In this document: piece after piece, positions 12,491 to 23,756 of the stretch
Numbering within the stretch: position 1 is the first letter of the stretch
Layout: each line of letters begins with the position of its first letter
Assembly (NCBI RefSeq): GCF_010093535.1
Contig: NW_022985233.1
Coordinates: 62,001 to 126,000, forward strand
Direction: 5' to 3'
From: Lindgomyces ingoldianus
Taxonomy: Eukaryota > Ascomycota > Dothideomycetes > Pleosporales > Lindgomycetaceae
Length of the DNA stretch: 64,000 bases
Notes under the pieces: model-generated
Seen by the model: the letters and a program-made list of their open reading frames with translations, nothing else
What the model was told of the DNA's origin: nothing
The model's database searches: none
Made by a program: the position numbers and the translations under genes

Positions 12491-13424
12491 ATGCACTCAG
12501 CAGTCGTTCGAGTGCAGAATGTCTTCGGTTTCTTCACCACGGTAGCGTTTTGCGTTGCGGCGGTTATTGCGCTGTCGACTTTCATTCATCCCCAGACGCC
12601 GAGCGCGAGTGTTAGGCTGAGGAATGTGCAGGTGTAGGTGCTTATGACTTCCTGTAGAGCCTCGGGGCTTAGATATCCTGAGAGTTTGCTAATGTATGTG
12701 TGCAGTGTGAGAGGAAGACCGCATTATTACAGTTATAAGAAGGAGGAGTATGCCCATATCAAGTTTGATCTGGATACCGGTACGTAGTCCACCTACCATT
12801 TCTATCTCCCCACTCTCCAAAATCCCACGAGAGCTACCCACAGAGTGTGCACTAACAGCTTGAATAGATCTCTCGACCCTCTTCAACTGGAACACCAAAC
12901 AAGTTTTCCTATACCTCAAAGCCATCTACCCATCTACCAAACCCGACACCCCCCCCTCGGAAGCCATAATCTGGGACGCCATCCTCGCCTCCGACTCCGC
13001 GCCGTGGCACCAAAACCATTACATCCACCCTAACCCCAAAGCAAAGGCCACATCAAAAGGGAAGCCTAAAGGCAAGGGCAAGGGCAAATCCCAACCCGTC
13101 GTCCCAGAATCCCCCCACCCCCGCGGCGAACTCCACCTCGCGAACCAAAAGCCCAAATACCAGATCACGGATATTTCAGGCCAGCTGCAGAACCGCACGG
13201 ATGTGGTGCTGGAGCTGGGGTGGAATGTGCAGCCATGGGTGGGTGCGTTGGTGTGGGCAAACAAGCTGGATATGGGCATGTGGAAGGGGCTGAAGGGGGG
13301 GATGAGTGAGAGGTTTGGGTTCCCCGAGATTGGAAAGGTGAGGAGGGGTGAGGATTTGGGGACGGAGAAGGGGAAGGAGGGACATAGACTCGAGGTTGGG
13401 GGTGAGCAGCCTAGAAAAGCGTGA
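12491..13424 (+). CDS. SPC3: Signal peptidase complex subunit 3 (SPC22/23 family)
   Basis: Exons are 12491..12633, 12706..12779 and 12868..13424, giving 257 aa. An N-terminal signal-anchor (FGFFTTVAFCVAAVIALSTF, about residues 12-31) is followed by the lumenal domain. Family hallmarks are V-R-G-R-P-H-Y-Y-S, K-K-E-E-Y-A-H-I-K-F-D-L-D, D-L-S-T-L-F-N-W-N-T-K-Q-V-F-L-Y, the I-I-W-D segment, K-Y-x-I-T-D and the V-L-E-L-G-W-N-V-Q-P strand. Known role: essential subunit that stabilises the catalytic signal peptidase subunit in the ER membrane. The protein is longer than yeast Spc3 because of a K/G-rich insertion around residues 115-140 and a charged C-terminal tail. Intron placement restores the conserved V-V-R-G-R-P junction. 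Confidence 0.93.
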
Positions 13425-16400
13425 TAAGGGGAGAGGAGGAGGGAGAGGAGGTGTGGGGATGCTAGGGACGATGGGGATTTCTTCTATGATAGGAAAATTT
13501 GGTTTGGGAGGGGGGTTTATGGGCATGGCGTATAGGGTTTTCTGAGAGACGGACTCGGACATGCGAATTGATATGAATCCCCGAGAATTCCCGTCCTTCC
13601 GTCCTACCAAACGAGACATTCTCAGTGTAAAGCAACCAGCTCCGTCCACCACACGCGAGTAAATGAATACTCGCGAGGCAAGATTGGCTTCCCATTTATA
13701 ATCATCAGCAATCAACCCTAGCCTTCTCATTGCACAACCACATCTTCCCACATCACCATCACCACCAGCAACTTCTTTCTTTCCTCCATATCCCCAGATC
13801 TATGCAAGTAGCCAGCAATTTTAGGGGCCAAGGGCTCGAGTATCAAACAACCGTCTTCTACCTACGCCGCCAACGGCCCCGTTTTTCCGCAATGTTGACC
13901 CTGTCTCGCTTTGCCGTGTCTAAGAATCACACTCGGCTACATCTATGTTTCCAAGGGTGCAAGGGAATGGACTTGACGACCAATCAGTCGTTCCTCGCAT
14001 TCTCGTAAACAATGTCGAGAAAATGGTAAGGTCCACACCCATTCTTGCCAAATTCTTGGGATTTGGAAGTAGAATGCTAGGGCAAGGGCGGGAGATGTGT
14101 TAATGGATTGCAATCCTCTTGTCGCACATCTAAGATTTACGCCCCGCAGGCAGGCAGACTTCCAAGGCAGGCAATGAGCGACACAATGAGCGACACAATC
14201 TGTCAGATGAACGGGAGAGCGCCTTGGGAGACCCTGCATGGGCGGGCTGCACCGGTCGACCGTTGCGTGGGGACAGTTTTGGTTCCACTTGTAGATCCCC
14301 TCCCCTCCGAGCTAAGGGACACTAGAATCGATGCTAGGGACTTAAAATGGACTACGATGGAAAGGACGGCGGGGCTGAAATAAGCAAGACGAATGGGCTG
14401 GTAGACGGACATGAAAGCTCAATATCTGCGATCTAGGTTCTGCTTTCATCGAAACCAAATATTCTACGTGTCTTAGTAGGTTTCCCATTGTTGCTCCACC
14501 GACAGGCTCCTCCGGTGTTGCATCGTCTCAAGCCCCTTGGTCCTCAGCTCGAAGACACGAAGGCACGAAGAGGAGAAAAACCACGCGGAAATAGTAGTCC
14601 AGAACCCCAGAATCCCGCATCTCCATGCCCCATTCGTTCTCGCGGCCTAGGCCTAGGTGCAGGCTCAACCTGGTGTTTTCGGAGTTTGCCAAAAAATCTT
14701 TAAGGCCTCCCGTTTCTGGCACCACTGCTCGAACCACACAAGTCAGCCCTGAGGGAAAAAATTTCAAGGCTTCAATGTGGTTCAAGTTTCGCGCTGTGCC
14801 GCACATGGAAGCTCCCGTTTGCTTTCCTTCGCCACAATTAAATCATGATCGTGGCACGGAGTTCCAGCTGAGATTCAGTGTATATGTACACAAAAGCTCA
14901 CGCTGCGTCGAAGATATTCCAGTTCAGGTGAATTGTACACGAGGAAGTGATTCCACCCCGCTCTTCATTCCATGAGGTCATTCGCCAATCTCGCAGCAAA
15001 AAAGCCCAAGGTCCAAGCCCAGCGCAAGCCTCATCAAGCCCCAGCCAAGCATCTTGCTTCAGACACAGTCACACCTAGACGAGCTTGACTCGCAAAGCTT
15101 CAGCCCAAGAACGCCTTGCAAGCCTCTTTATTCTTGGCTACGATATCCAAGGAAAAAGCTAGAGAGGCTAGAGAGGCCAAGACACTCACATCACCTCACA
15201 CAGAAGGGTAAGAAGTAGCTTTGTGAGGGTTTTTCACGTGGAGTGGCTGGCGAGCGTTACAGCACTACCGGTGAGCATGTTGGTCGGCGGCAGAGCAAAG
15301 GTCTGAGCTTTGCTCTAGGTTGTTGCGTCGGTCGAGGGTCTCGTATTGGGAGCTTCGATGTTAAGAAAGCATGGGATGGGATGGGATGGCTGGAAAGTCG
15401 TACAGAGGCGGAATTGAGGGAGGATTGATTCCTTCAACGCAGCAGCCATGTTTCAGGCTTTTAGTTCCATCTGCTACCCCTATAGCCTTTCAATAGATGT
15501 CAAATTCGAGCTGGCCTTCTTACCCTGAATGATCGGCATTTGTTTCATTGTCATTCATGGCAAGGATCGATGCTTAGGGTCGGGCAAGATCTGACAAAAG
15601 CTGTACACTGTCCCCGATGGGTAAATAGGTCCGCCCATCTCTCCACCCACGCATGTCGTCCAGCGAGCTGACCCCGGATTCTTTTGTGTGCCAACGGGGA
15701 AGCTCCAGTCCCCAGCAAACGCCAAGCATTCCAAGACGCGTCTCCGCCTGTGCCCACGGTGAGTCCGGGCGGGGCACGCAGCCTGCAAGCTTTGAGCCAC
15801 TGCTCCATTTTCTGGGCAATAGGCACATTGGCATCGTGACCGTCAGCCAAGGAAGCCTTTTGAGCACGCCACTCAGCCATTGCCGCGAATCGTTTTACTA
15901 GAAGACAACGGCCATAGCGGGGCCACCGACGCAAACCAGTGTGGAGTTTAAGCCTCTGACGCGCTAGCCCGTTTCGGGCGGTGAATCGGTGAATTCTGGA
16001 CGACAGGTCAACATGACCCGTGACGCAGCTCTGAATCCTGTGCCCGAGTATCTGGATGCGGGCCTGCTCCTTTCACACAGGTAGCAGGGGGAGGCACGCA
16101 TTATTGGTGCGCTTGCTGGGTCTGTATCGCGTGATAGGCGGCCATGCAAGTCAAAACACAAAGACAATTCCCAACCGAGGCGGTAGGTCGGTGGATGCTT
16201 GTCCAGGTGGTGACACAGAACAGCTCCCCCGTCGAGCAAGTACCTTGGAGGATTAGCATCGGTGAGGGGCGTGCCGCCACAGTGCAACACTGTTCCCTGC
16301 TGTACAGAATTGCCGCCGAACTGGCGACCAGTGCCCTGGAAACCAGCTCCAAGCTCCCCCCGCCAGAAAGTTTCATAAAGAGCTTCCCTCGGCCGGACAG

Positions 16401-16444
16401 AGCGTCAGCCGAGTCCACCTCTGCTTTCACCCCACCAAGCAATC
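13425..16444. other. 3-kb gene-free region
   Basis: No reading frame here has protein-like composition or a recognisable motif on either strand. Small local repeats are a duplicated ATGAGCGACACA at about 14174-14200, AGCTAGAGAGGCTAGAGAGG at about 15158-15178, and (GGGAT)3 at about 15373-15390. The stretch immediately before 16445 probably holds the transporter promoter. Confidence 0.5.
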
Positions 16445-18834
16445 ATGGCGGACCCTAAGATTGAGCCCAAAGCCGAGTATGTGATAGGATCAGTCTTTCA
16501 CCGCAATGTGTGCTGACTCTTTCACTGAAGCCCTATCAAAGAGACGCAGCCCGAGCGTCGAGGCTCCATTTTCGCGGACGAAACCCACCGTAAACAAAGC
16601 ATCCACGAGCTGACTGAAAACATAGCCGGCGAGTTCGTAAAGTCCAAACCCGGTAGCCCAATTCTTACTTACCATGACTCCCAGGATCCGCAACCCTCTG
16701 ATCGGCGTTCCAAAGGAAACCCTTCTGGCCGATGTCGACGCCTTCGCAACAGAGCACCATCTCGAAGACATCGTTCCGCTCCTGCGCAAAGGCGCCCTCG
16801 TCGCCCAATCGCCTCTTGGACTGGACGAAATTGAGGAGCTAGATGACGCCGATCGTCTGGCCATCCGCGAGGAGAAGACGAACCGATGGAAGCACCCGAA
16901 GATTCTGTACTTCACCATCATTCTCAACTCTATTGCCGCCGCTATCCAAGGATGGGACCAAACCGGTTCGAATGGAGCTAATCTGACCTTCTTCAAGGAG
17001 TTTGGTATTCCAGATTCTGGCCCAGAATGTACTGCCGCAGGAACTTGTTCGAAGAATGGCTGGATTATTGGATTTGTCAATTCATGCCCGTATATTGCCA
17101 TTGCCTTCTTGTAAGTCTTGCTACCCTTCAACTCCTAACGAGAACGTGGGTTTAATGCATACCCAGCGCTGGGTGGATATCTGATCCTATCAATGAGCTT
17201 CTCGGTCGACGTGGAACCATTTTCCTCGGTGGCATCTTCTCTCTGCTCGCGCCTATTGGATCTGGCCTAACTCAACATTGGGGTCAGCTCGTAGCTTGTC
17301 GTATTCTCCTCGGAATTGGTATGGGTTTGAAAGAAGTTACTGTGCCCGTATTCTCGGCGGAAAATTCCCCTGCGAATATCCGTGGTGGACTTGTCATGTC
17401 TTGGCAGGTTTGGACCGCCTTCGGTATCTTCATGGGTACTTGTGCAAATCTAGCTGTCATGGTAAGTCAAATTTTGCCTAATTCTGCGGTCTTTGGATTG
17501 CGAGGAATAACAAATTGCCCGTAGAATGTTGGGAAAATCGCCTGGCGCCTGCAGCTTGGATCTGCTTTCATCCCCGCTGTTCCTCTCGTCATTGGAATCT
17601 TCTTCTGCCCTGAGTCTCCTAGGTGGCTTATGAAGAAGAAGAAATATGCTAAAGCATATCAATCTTTCCTGCGCCTCCGTAACACCCCTCTTCAGGCAGC
17701 TCGCGATCTATACTATACCCATGCGCTTCTAGTGCAGGAAGAAGTCCTTATCAAGGAAGCCGGTCTCAGCCCGGATAGCAACTTCTTCACTAGGTTCTTC
17801 GAGCTATTCACTATCCCTCGCATCCGTCGTGCGACTCAAGCTTCCGGTATCGTCATGATCGCCCAGCAGATGTGCGGAAGTGCGTATTACCCCCACCATC
17901 CCTTTCCGTTAATCCATCGCTAACATGCCACCAGTAAACATCATCGCCTTCTACTCATCCACTATCTTCAAAGAAGGCGGGGCTTCCGACAAACAAGCCC
18001 TCCTCGCCTCCTTCGGTTTCGGGCTCATCAATTTCGTCTTCGCCTGGCCCGCTGTATGGACCATCGATACCTTCGGACGTCGCGGTCTCCTCCTCTTCAC
18101 CTTCCCGAACATGTTTTGGACGCTCTTAGCTGCTGGATGCTGTTACTGGATTCCCAAAGACAATGATGCGCATTTAGGCCTAATTGCCTTCTTTGTCTAC
18201 CTGTTTGACGCATTTTATTCTCCTGGGGAGGGTCCTGTGCCTTTTACTTACAGCGCAGAAGTGTTTCCCTTGAGTCATAGGGAGGTTGGGATGAGTTGGG
18301 CGGTGGCGACCAATAATTTCTGGGCTAGTGTGCTCAGTTTGACGTTGCCGACTATGCTAAGGAAGATGAAGGCGCAGGGTGTGTTTGGATTTTATGCAGG
18401 GCTAAATGTGCTTGCCTGTATCATGATGTAAGTCTTCGTGTCTCTCATTCAATCAGACAAACAGGCTGGGAGAGATGTGGGAAATGAAGGCTGACTGGCT
18501 GATAATAGCTTCCTCTGGCTCCCTGAGACCAAGCAGCGCACACTCGAAGAACTCGACTACGTCTTCGCCGTTCCAACTAGGACGCATATGAAGTACCAGG
18601 TCAGTGACCTGTTTAAAATCCTAGAAATAAAGTACTCATGCTAATGTCCGCGAACAGGTTACTAAGAATCTTCCCTGGTGGGCCAGGAAGTACATCCTTC
18701 GTCGCGGCGATGCTCCCAAGCCACAGCTCTACCACTTCGACAATGACGACTACTCCCCGGCGCCAGCGAAGAAGGATGTCGAGGCTGTAGAGACGACGGA
18801 GAAAGCTGTGGAGTTGAACGAGAAAGCTCTGTAA
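16445..18834 (+). CDS. MFS sugar porter (hexose/polyol-type transporter)
   Basis: Eight exons: 16445..16476, 16531..16632, 16685..17110, 17167..17461, 17525..17879, 17935..18427, 18509..18599 and 18658..18834, all joining in phase. Sugar-porter signatures are present: [10 protein letters not shown] in the first membrane helix region, [11 protein letters not shown] after TM2, P-E-S-P-R-W-L after TM6, [14 protein letters not shown] in TM7, D-T-F-G-R-R-G and [12 protein letters not shown] at the end of TM12. Twelve membrane helices are expected. A roughly 110-residue hydrophilic N-terminus precedes TM1, longer than in yeast Hxt proteins and like many filamentous-fungal inositol/galacturonate-type porters. 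The substrate cannot be told from sequence alone. Intron 2 uses a GTTCGT donor; the alternative GTAAAG four bases on breaks the frame. Confidence 0.9.
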
Positions 18835-19785
18835 AGTGGAGAAAGGCTTGGCACTACTAGCATCTTTGTTCAGGTTTGCGTTCGCATGCATATTTGCGGC
18901 AGCGTTGGAACGTTCGCGGTGGACTGGTAGTCGTTGCAAGTGCAGTGCGTACTGTTCAAGATGGACTTGATGGAAATTACTGCGGTTCTGTGGTTTTAGT
19001 TCGATGGAATTCGGTTCGAATCGAATCCATGTGCGTAGCTAGTCTGCGATAGTCAATCATTAATGCTTAAATCAACAAACGTATTTTCAATTTCTTACCT
19101 TGCTAACCCCAATTCCCCAAATCTGAAGAGCAATGTCGTTTCTCCCCTAGTTCCCATCGCAAGCAATATAATACCTGAAGCAACCACTCCCCCGAACCTT
19201 TCCTCACGAGGTCCTCTTGTCCTCACCCTTGCCCTCGCCTGTACCTTTCGGACCTGCATCGACCCCTCGGGACACTCGTCGATATGTATATGTAAGAAGA
19301 AAATCCCACCACTGACGCCAAACCTTCCGTCTTACCTCGGCAGCCCACATGCCTCTCGATCCCACCACCAACGCCTCACGCAACCAATCACAGAGATACC
19401 TAGGCACAATCCAACTTGCAAACGTGCGAAGATGATCCGACACTCAGCCTTGGGATATAAGCTCGTGCCCCGCGTCGCAACGTCGGCTGAGATGGAAGGG
19501 GCTTCAAGATATCGGTTCATCGGTTGTATAGTTATTTGAGGTGTATTTGAGCGCGTTGTTGTCTTGCTTTTATTGTTGTTGTGTTAAGCTTTTAAGCCGA
19601 GCTTTGGCTGTTCTTATCTTTGGCTTTGTTCGTTTGCGACTACATCGTGTGATCCGACTAGAGCCTCACGTAACCTTCGAACCTCCTTCAACTTCAGCTT
19701 GTCTTATCACTCGCACACGATCGATTTAACATCGAGTACCTCTACAAGTATCTCGCATCGAACTTTTCAAGCAATACAAGGCAAC
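18835..19785. other. Intergenic region
   Basis: About 0.95 kb with no supportable gene. It is pyrimidine-rich between 19140 and 19400 and probably contains the promoter and leader of the downstream Mpo1-like gene. Confidence 0.5.
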
Positions 19786-20652
19786 ATGGGCTTTAATCTG
19801 AAGCAACAGCTTGTTGCCGTACGTCGTCTACCAAATCTTGACAAGACTATATAGCTTTCTAATCACAACAGTAGTATGGCGCGTACCATCGCGACCCGGT
19901 GAGTCGAGCTGAGTGAATATAAGCGATTATATTGGCAAGAGGGATGAAAGGGAAGCTGACTGACAAATGAAACCTGAAGACAAATGTCAAGATTCATATG
20001 ACTTGCGTGCCATGGATTATGGCGACGGCTTTCTTCTTGGTAAGTTGCACACCGGCAATTCCAATTGCCCGCTGCTTCAGAAATCCAGCATCTTTGGGAT
20101 ATCTCCGAGCTAGGTGGCTGTCTGTTGTTCATCTGCCTCCACTCCCACCCATCGTCCCCAATTCCACGCTTAACTAACAAACCCTCCCTCTAGGGCACTA
20201 ACACCCCGACTCTCCCCCTCCGCACCCCCTCGCTCCTCACAAAACTCCACCTCCCCCTCAATCTCTCCACCCTCGCCGGTCTAACCTACTCAACCCTCTA
20301 CCTATATCTCTCCCCTAATATCGCGGGCTCTACCCTCGCACCGCTTGTCCTCTCTATCTCCTCCTTCACCAACATCCTACACACTAAATACCAAACCTCG
20401 CTTAAGAAACTCAACACCATCGCCAGCGCTATCCACGTCGTGGCCTGGATCCTACAATTCATCGGTCATGGGAAGTTTGAGGGTAGGAAACCAGCCTTGT
20501 TGGATAATCTTGCGCAAGCGCTATTTTTGGCACCGCTGTTTGTGTGGTATGAGGGGTTGTTTATGTTGGGGTTTTATAGGGAATTGAGGGTGGAGGTGGA
20601 GGAGGGGATTGATGCAGAGATTAGGCGGGTGAAGGAGGGGAAGAGGAAATAG
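19786..20652 (+). CDS. MPO1: Mpo1-like 2-hydroxy fatty acid dioxygenase (DUF962)
   Basis: Exons are 19786..19818, 19875..19898 (only 24 nt), 19980..20039 and 20194..20652, giving 191 aa, the usual family length. DUF962 signatures are Y-G-A-Y-H-R-D-P (residues 12-19), N-V-K-I-H-M-T-C-V-P-W (21-31) and the H-V-V-A-W-I-L-Q-F-I-G-H block followed by F-E-G-R-K-P-A-L. The conserved histidines are the presumed iron ligands. Known role in yeast: ER Fe(II)-dependent alpha-oxidation of 2-hydroxy fatty acids in phytosphingosine breakdown. Hydrophobic segments around residues 40-110 and 130-165 fit a multi-pass ER protein. Exons 1-3 are very short, so automated annotation may miss them. Confidence 0.88.
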
Positions 20653-21995
20653 AGGGGTTGGCTGGTGGGGGCGGTGGGAGTTGGGGCTGGGGTTGGGTTG
20701 GGGTTTGTAGTGTGTGTTTAACAAAGAGAGCACCGGCCGGGGTAGTGGGAGGAAGGCTGACGGGGTTGGTTTTGCCCTGCCCTACCCCGGGAGAGATTCA
20801 CACGTTCCTACCCGGCTGCCCTCCATGCTGCAGATTATTATTGACATAATGGTTGAGTTTTAGGTAGAATGCCACTGCATGGGGTTGGAGGAACAGGAGG
20901 AGATTGCACGGACTATTGAGTACAGGGTGGATAACCAAGTCAAGAAGAACTGATGTATATTTTCCCTGGAGATTGAAATCCGGCTGTCAGCAATAAAACC
21001 GTGCCCTGGAAATTCAGTCAACGGCGGTCCTTTTCAGAACCCGTGTGAACAATCCATCGCCATTTACATGGCTATGGGCAAAATGGGTCGGCAGTTGAAG
21101 TAACTTTTGCTTCATGCTAAACCTTTGAAGCCACGAACAGCTAGCTTAACTGGCCATCGGATCTAACTCGCGTAGAAAGAAGATAGTTCTGCGGCGGATA
21201 TGCCCTCGCTTCCTTCGGCGGAAAGACCAAAGCGAAAGCTCCCGACTCATTGGCCCTACGAGCAGTGTTGAAACTAACGAATGTTCTGAAGTAAGGGGAT
21301 GGCACTCCCAGAGCCTGCGTGTATGAGAACTCGATGAAGTCACAAATGAGACACAGAGCTACCTCGGAGAACCATGCTACTTGACTGTGACACAGTCAGG
21401 AAGAATTTGCCGAGTTTCTGGGCTCGGTGTGCGACGATGTAATGCACCCTGTGCTTCAGTTTTTCACCCATCCAATTCGGTTTCTCGGGCGGTATTTCGT
21501 AGTCCAAATCCCTTGACTCACTGGCGCGTTTGACGTATTGGATAACATCTTCCCGTATGACAAAGGATTGGGATAGAACTGGAAGAGAAGCTACCCTTGA
21601 GCTACGGCAGCCTTCAAGATACCTAGTTCTACTAGTCTGTATCTGTTAACCTGAGGTTACTCTACCATCGTGCAAGAAATTCTCTCTCTACCCTGTAGAT
21701 AGTTGAGAGACCAAGTTGGCAGGTTTGGGGGAGTGGTAGGTAAGGGCCGAGAGGTGAGGCGCCAGAGGATAGTAGCTTGGAACGAAAGGACGCGACTGGA
21801 GGAAGAGCGGCGAAAGATGCAGATGCTCCCAGATGGTCCTTCTCAAATGTAGTGGTGGGGAGACCCAAGGACTAGGAGCAGACATAGAGGAGCGGGAAAT
21901 ACGGATATACTCTTCCAAGACTGCGGGAGAGGTTCGATGCTACTACCATGCTTGAATGAACGTTTACTTCTGTCTATCCAGCCATTGATACCACT
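20653..21995. other. Intergenic region between convergent genes
   Basis: About 1.3 kb between the 3' ends of a plus and a minus gene. The first 80 bp are strongly G-rich on the plus strand (GGTTGGGGTTTGG type). No supportable gene. Confidence 0.5.
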
Positions 21996-23153
21996 CTAAG
22001 GCACCAAATCTTCCTCCTCATCTTTCTGATACAAGAAATACTGAATAAAGACAAACGCATCCAACAAAAGCGTGCCAAAGCTCCCCAACAGCCATGAAAG
22101 GTTAACCGCAATATATCTCCCATACACAGCTCTTGCCTCCCCAGGCTTACAAAGCCGTGGATCCTTGCACTTAGGCTTATATGCAAAGATAGACATCACA
22201 TAAGTCATGTTGCCTATGCAAGCGAACAAGAAGAACAGCATTGAGATGCCTTCGGTACTCTTGCGGCGGTAGTTGAGGAGGAGTTGAGGAACTCGAGATC
22301 CGAGGTAGAGAATAGCACAGATGTAGCCGAAGATCTGGCCCCAGAGGTTGAAGTACAAACCGCCACTGTCTTCTTCCTCGGGGGGCGGTGAGGGGATTGC
22401 GTTGCGTGCACTGAGCCACCAACCAAAGACCCCGGATGCGCAGACAAGAAAGATAATTCCGAGATTGAAGCAAATGGTCTGTAGTGTTGACGTCGGTGCC
22501 TGCTGCCGAGCCTGGACTACTCTCTCCGCTAGAGTTGAGTCGGGGAGTAGTGGTGTCGCGGGAGAGAGATGAGTTCCATCAACCGAAAGTAGCCGTTCTC
22601 TAAACGAAGACTGCGAATGGTAAGAGTGCCGACGGTCATTGTCTTCAATCCGAGGTGGTGTATGATACCCATTTCCATGTCCGTTGGAGTGGCTTCCGTT
22701 TGTAATGGTTTGTCTACCATCCGGCAGGAGTGGTGTTTGCTCATTTGTCGACGCTCCGCTCTCGACTGGCCCTTCTTCCTCAGTCTTTGGTATTGAGTCG
22801 CTCAACGTGAAACCTTTATACCAGAAGCATTGAAGGAGTAACACAATGTCAGCGAATGTGTAGTAAACGGCAAGAATGGTCATAGTCGGCAAGACCCCTT
22901 GTAGTACGGCTCCAAATATGTTGAAAAAGTCTCCTAGAAGCCATACTGTGATGAATACGACTGAAAGTCCATCAGCAGAGCTTCGTCTCCAATTCTCTAT
23001 GATCTGGGGCGAGAAGACAACTGTAATTGCGTCAGTGCATTTTAAACCAAGCACGGGGAAACATTTACCAATCCAGCATGCGATCGAAACCGAACCGCAT
23101 ATTTGACTAATTGCATCAATGTCGAGGCGTAAGCTTTGGGATGGAGGAAACAT
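21996..23153 (-). CDS. PQ-loop repeat vacuolar amino-acid transporter (Ypq/Rtc2-like)
   Basis: Exons on the minus strand are 23153..23069 and 23020..21996. The 48-nt intron (GTAAAT..ACAG) carries no stop, so the frame reads through it, but removing it restores the conserved C-W-I/V-V-F-S-P-Q-I-I-E-N-W-R-R junction. The product is 369 aa. Two PQ-loop motifs are visible: S-P-Q-I-I-E-N-W-R-R-S-S-A-D-G-L-S near the N-terminus and R-V-P-Q-L-L-L-N-Y-R-R-K-S-T-E-G-I-S in the C-terminal half. Seven membrane helices are expected, with a long hydrophilic loop (residues about 115-200) between the halves. Known relatives export cationic amino acids from the vacuole. The substrate here is inferred from the family. 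Confidence 0.88.
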   Translation of the reverse strand: MFPPSQSLRLDIDAISQICGSVSIACWIGKCFPVLGLKCTDAITVVFSPQIIENWRRSSADGLSVVFITVWLLGDFFNIFGAVLQGVLPTMTILAVYYTFADIVLLLQCFWYKGFTLSDSIPKTEEEGPVESGASTNEQTPLLPDGRQTITNGSHSNGHGNGYHTPPRIEDNDRRHSYHSQSSFRERLLSVDGTHLSPATPLLPDSTLAERVVQARQQAPTSTLQTICFNLGIIFLVCASGVFGWWLSARNAIPSPPPEEEDSGGLYFNLWGQIFGYICAILYLGSRVPQLLLNYRRKSTEGISMLFFLFACIGNMTYVMSIFAYKPKCKDPRLCKPGEARAVYGRYIAVNLSWLLGSFGTLLLDAFVFIQYFLYQKDEEEDLVP

Positions 23154-23756
23154 GTTTCCGATGACGTATGTTCCAGATTCGGCTCAGGTGAGGCGGAACT
23201 CGATTATCTAACAAGTTTTGAAGGAGCAATTCTAGCAGTCTGGAAAGATGGAATAGAATCTTAGGAGTCCGGCGTCAATTACTCTTGGTATCTTTAAGAA
23301 TGCGAGGCAAGAACCAGCTTTTGTCCGCGAAGGCAAACAATAGATCAGCAAAGGCCCCTCGATTCTGACGGCCGACCACCGTGAACGGAGCACGTGGTAA
23401 ACAAAAAAACTCTAGAGTATGAATGGATGAAATAATAGATGAGGTCAGCCAATAAGCGATGGATGGCACACGTGGTGACAAGATGGTTGTTGAAGTTCGG
23501 CTAATGAGTTGAGTGAATGTGGAGGCTGAAAAGTCTGCAGCCCCCAATACCAATATCTGGGGAAACCTGGTCAGGCACTGCCGACACTAGCCCCGATTTG
23601 GTTGCATAGTTCACTACCATATACCAGGGAATGGTTCGACGACCTTGCCATCTCCTTCATAACTCATGTCATGCATCGCTATAATTGCATCCAATAACGC
23701 TCCCAATGCCAAGTTGAAGTGATCTAACCCCTACTGTTTCCCATGCTTGACATCGT
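23154..23756. promoter_or_regulatory. Upstream region of the PQ-loop transporter
   Basis: A 0.6-kb spacer between two minus-strand genes. CACGTG hexamers occur at 23391-23396 and 23469-23474, about 240 and 315 bp upstream of the transporter start. They are potential bHLH (Cbf1-like) sites by sequence only. Confidence 0.35.

Noticed and set aside
15551..15934. 127-codon minus-strand frame
   Set aside because: Overlapping frames in the same strand are equally open, there is no motif, and composition is that of GC-rich non-coding DNA.
16637..16684. GTAAAG donor for MFS intron 2
   Set aside because: It looks stronger than GTTCGT at 16633 but shifts the frame and destroys the G-E|I-R-N-P-L-I-G junction.
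19063..19539. 158-codon plus-strand frame
   Set aside because: No motif or splice context is present, and it lies in the pyrimidine-rich promoter of the Mpo1-like gene.
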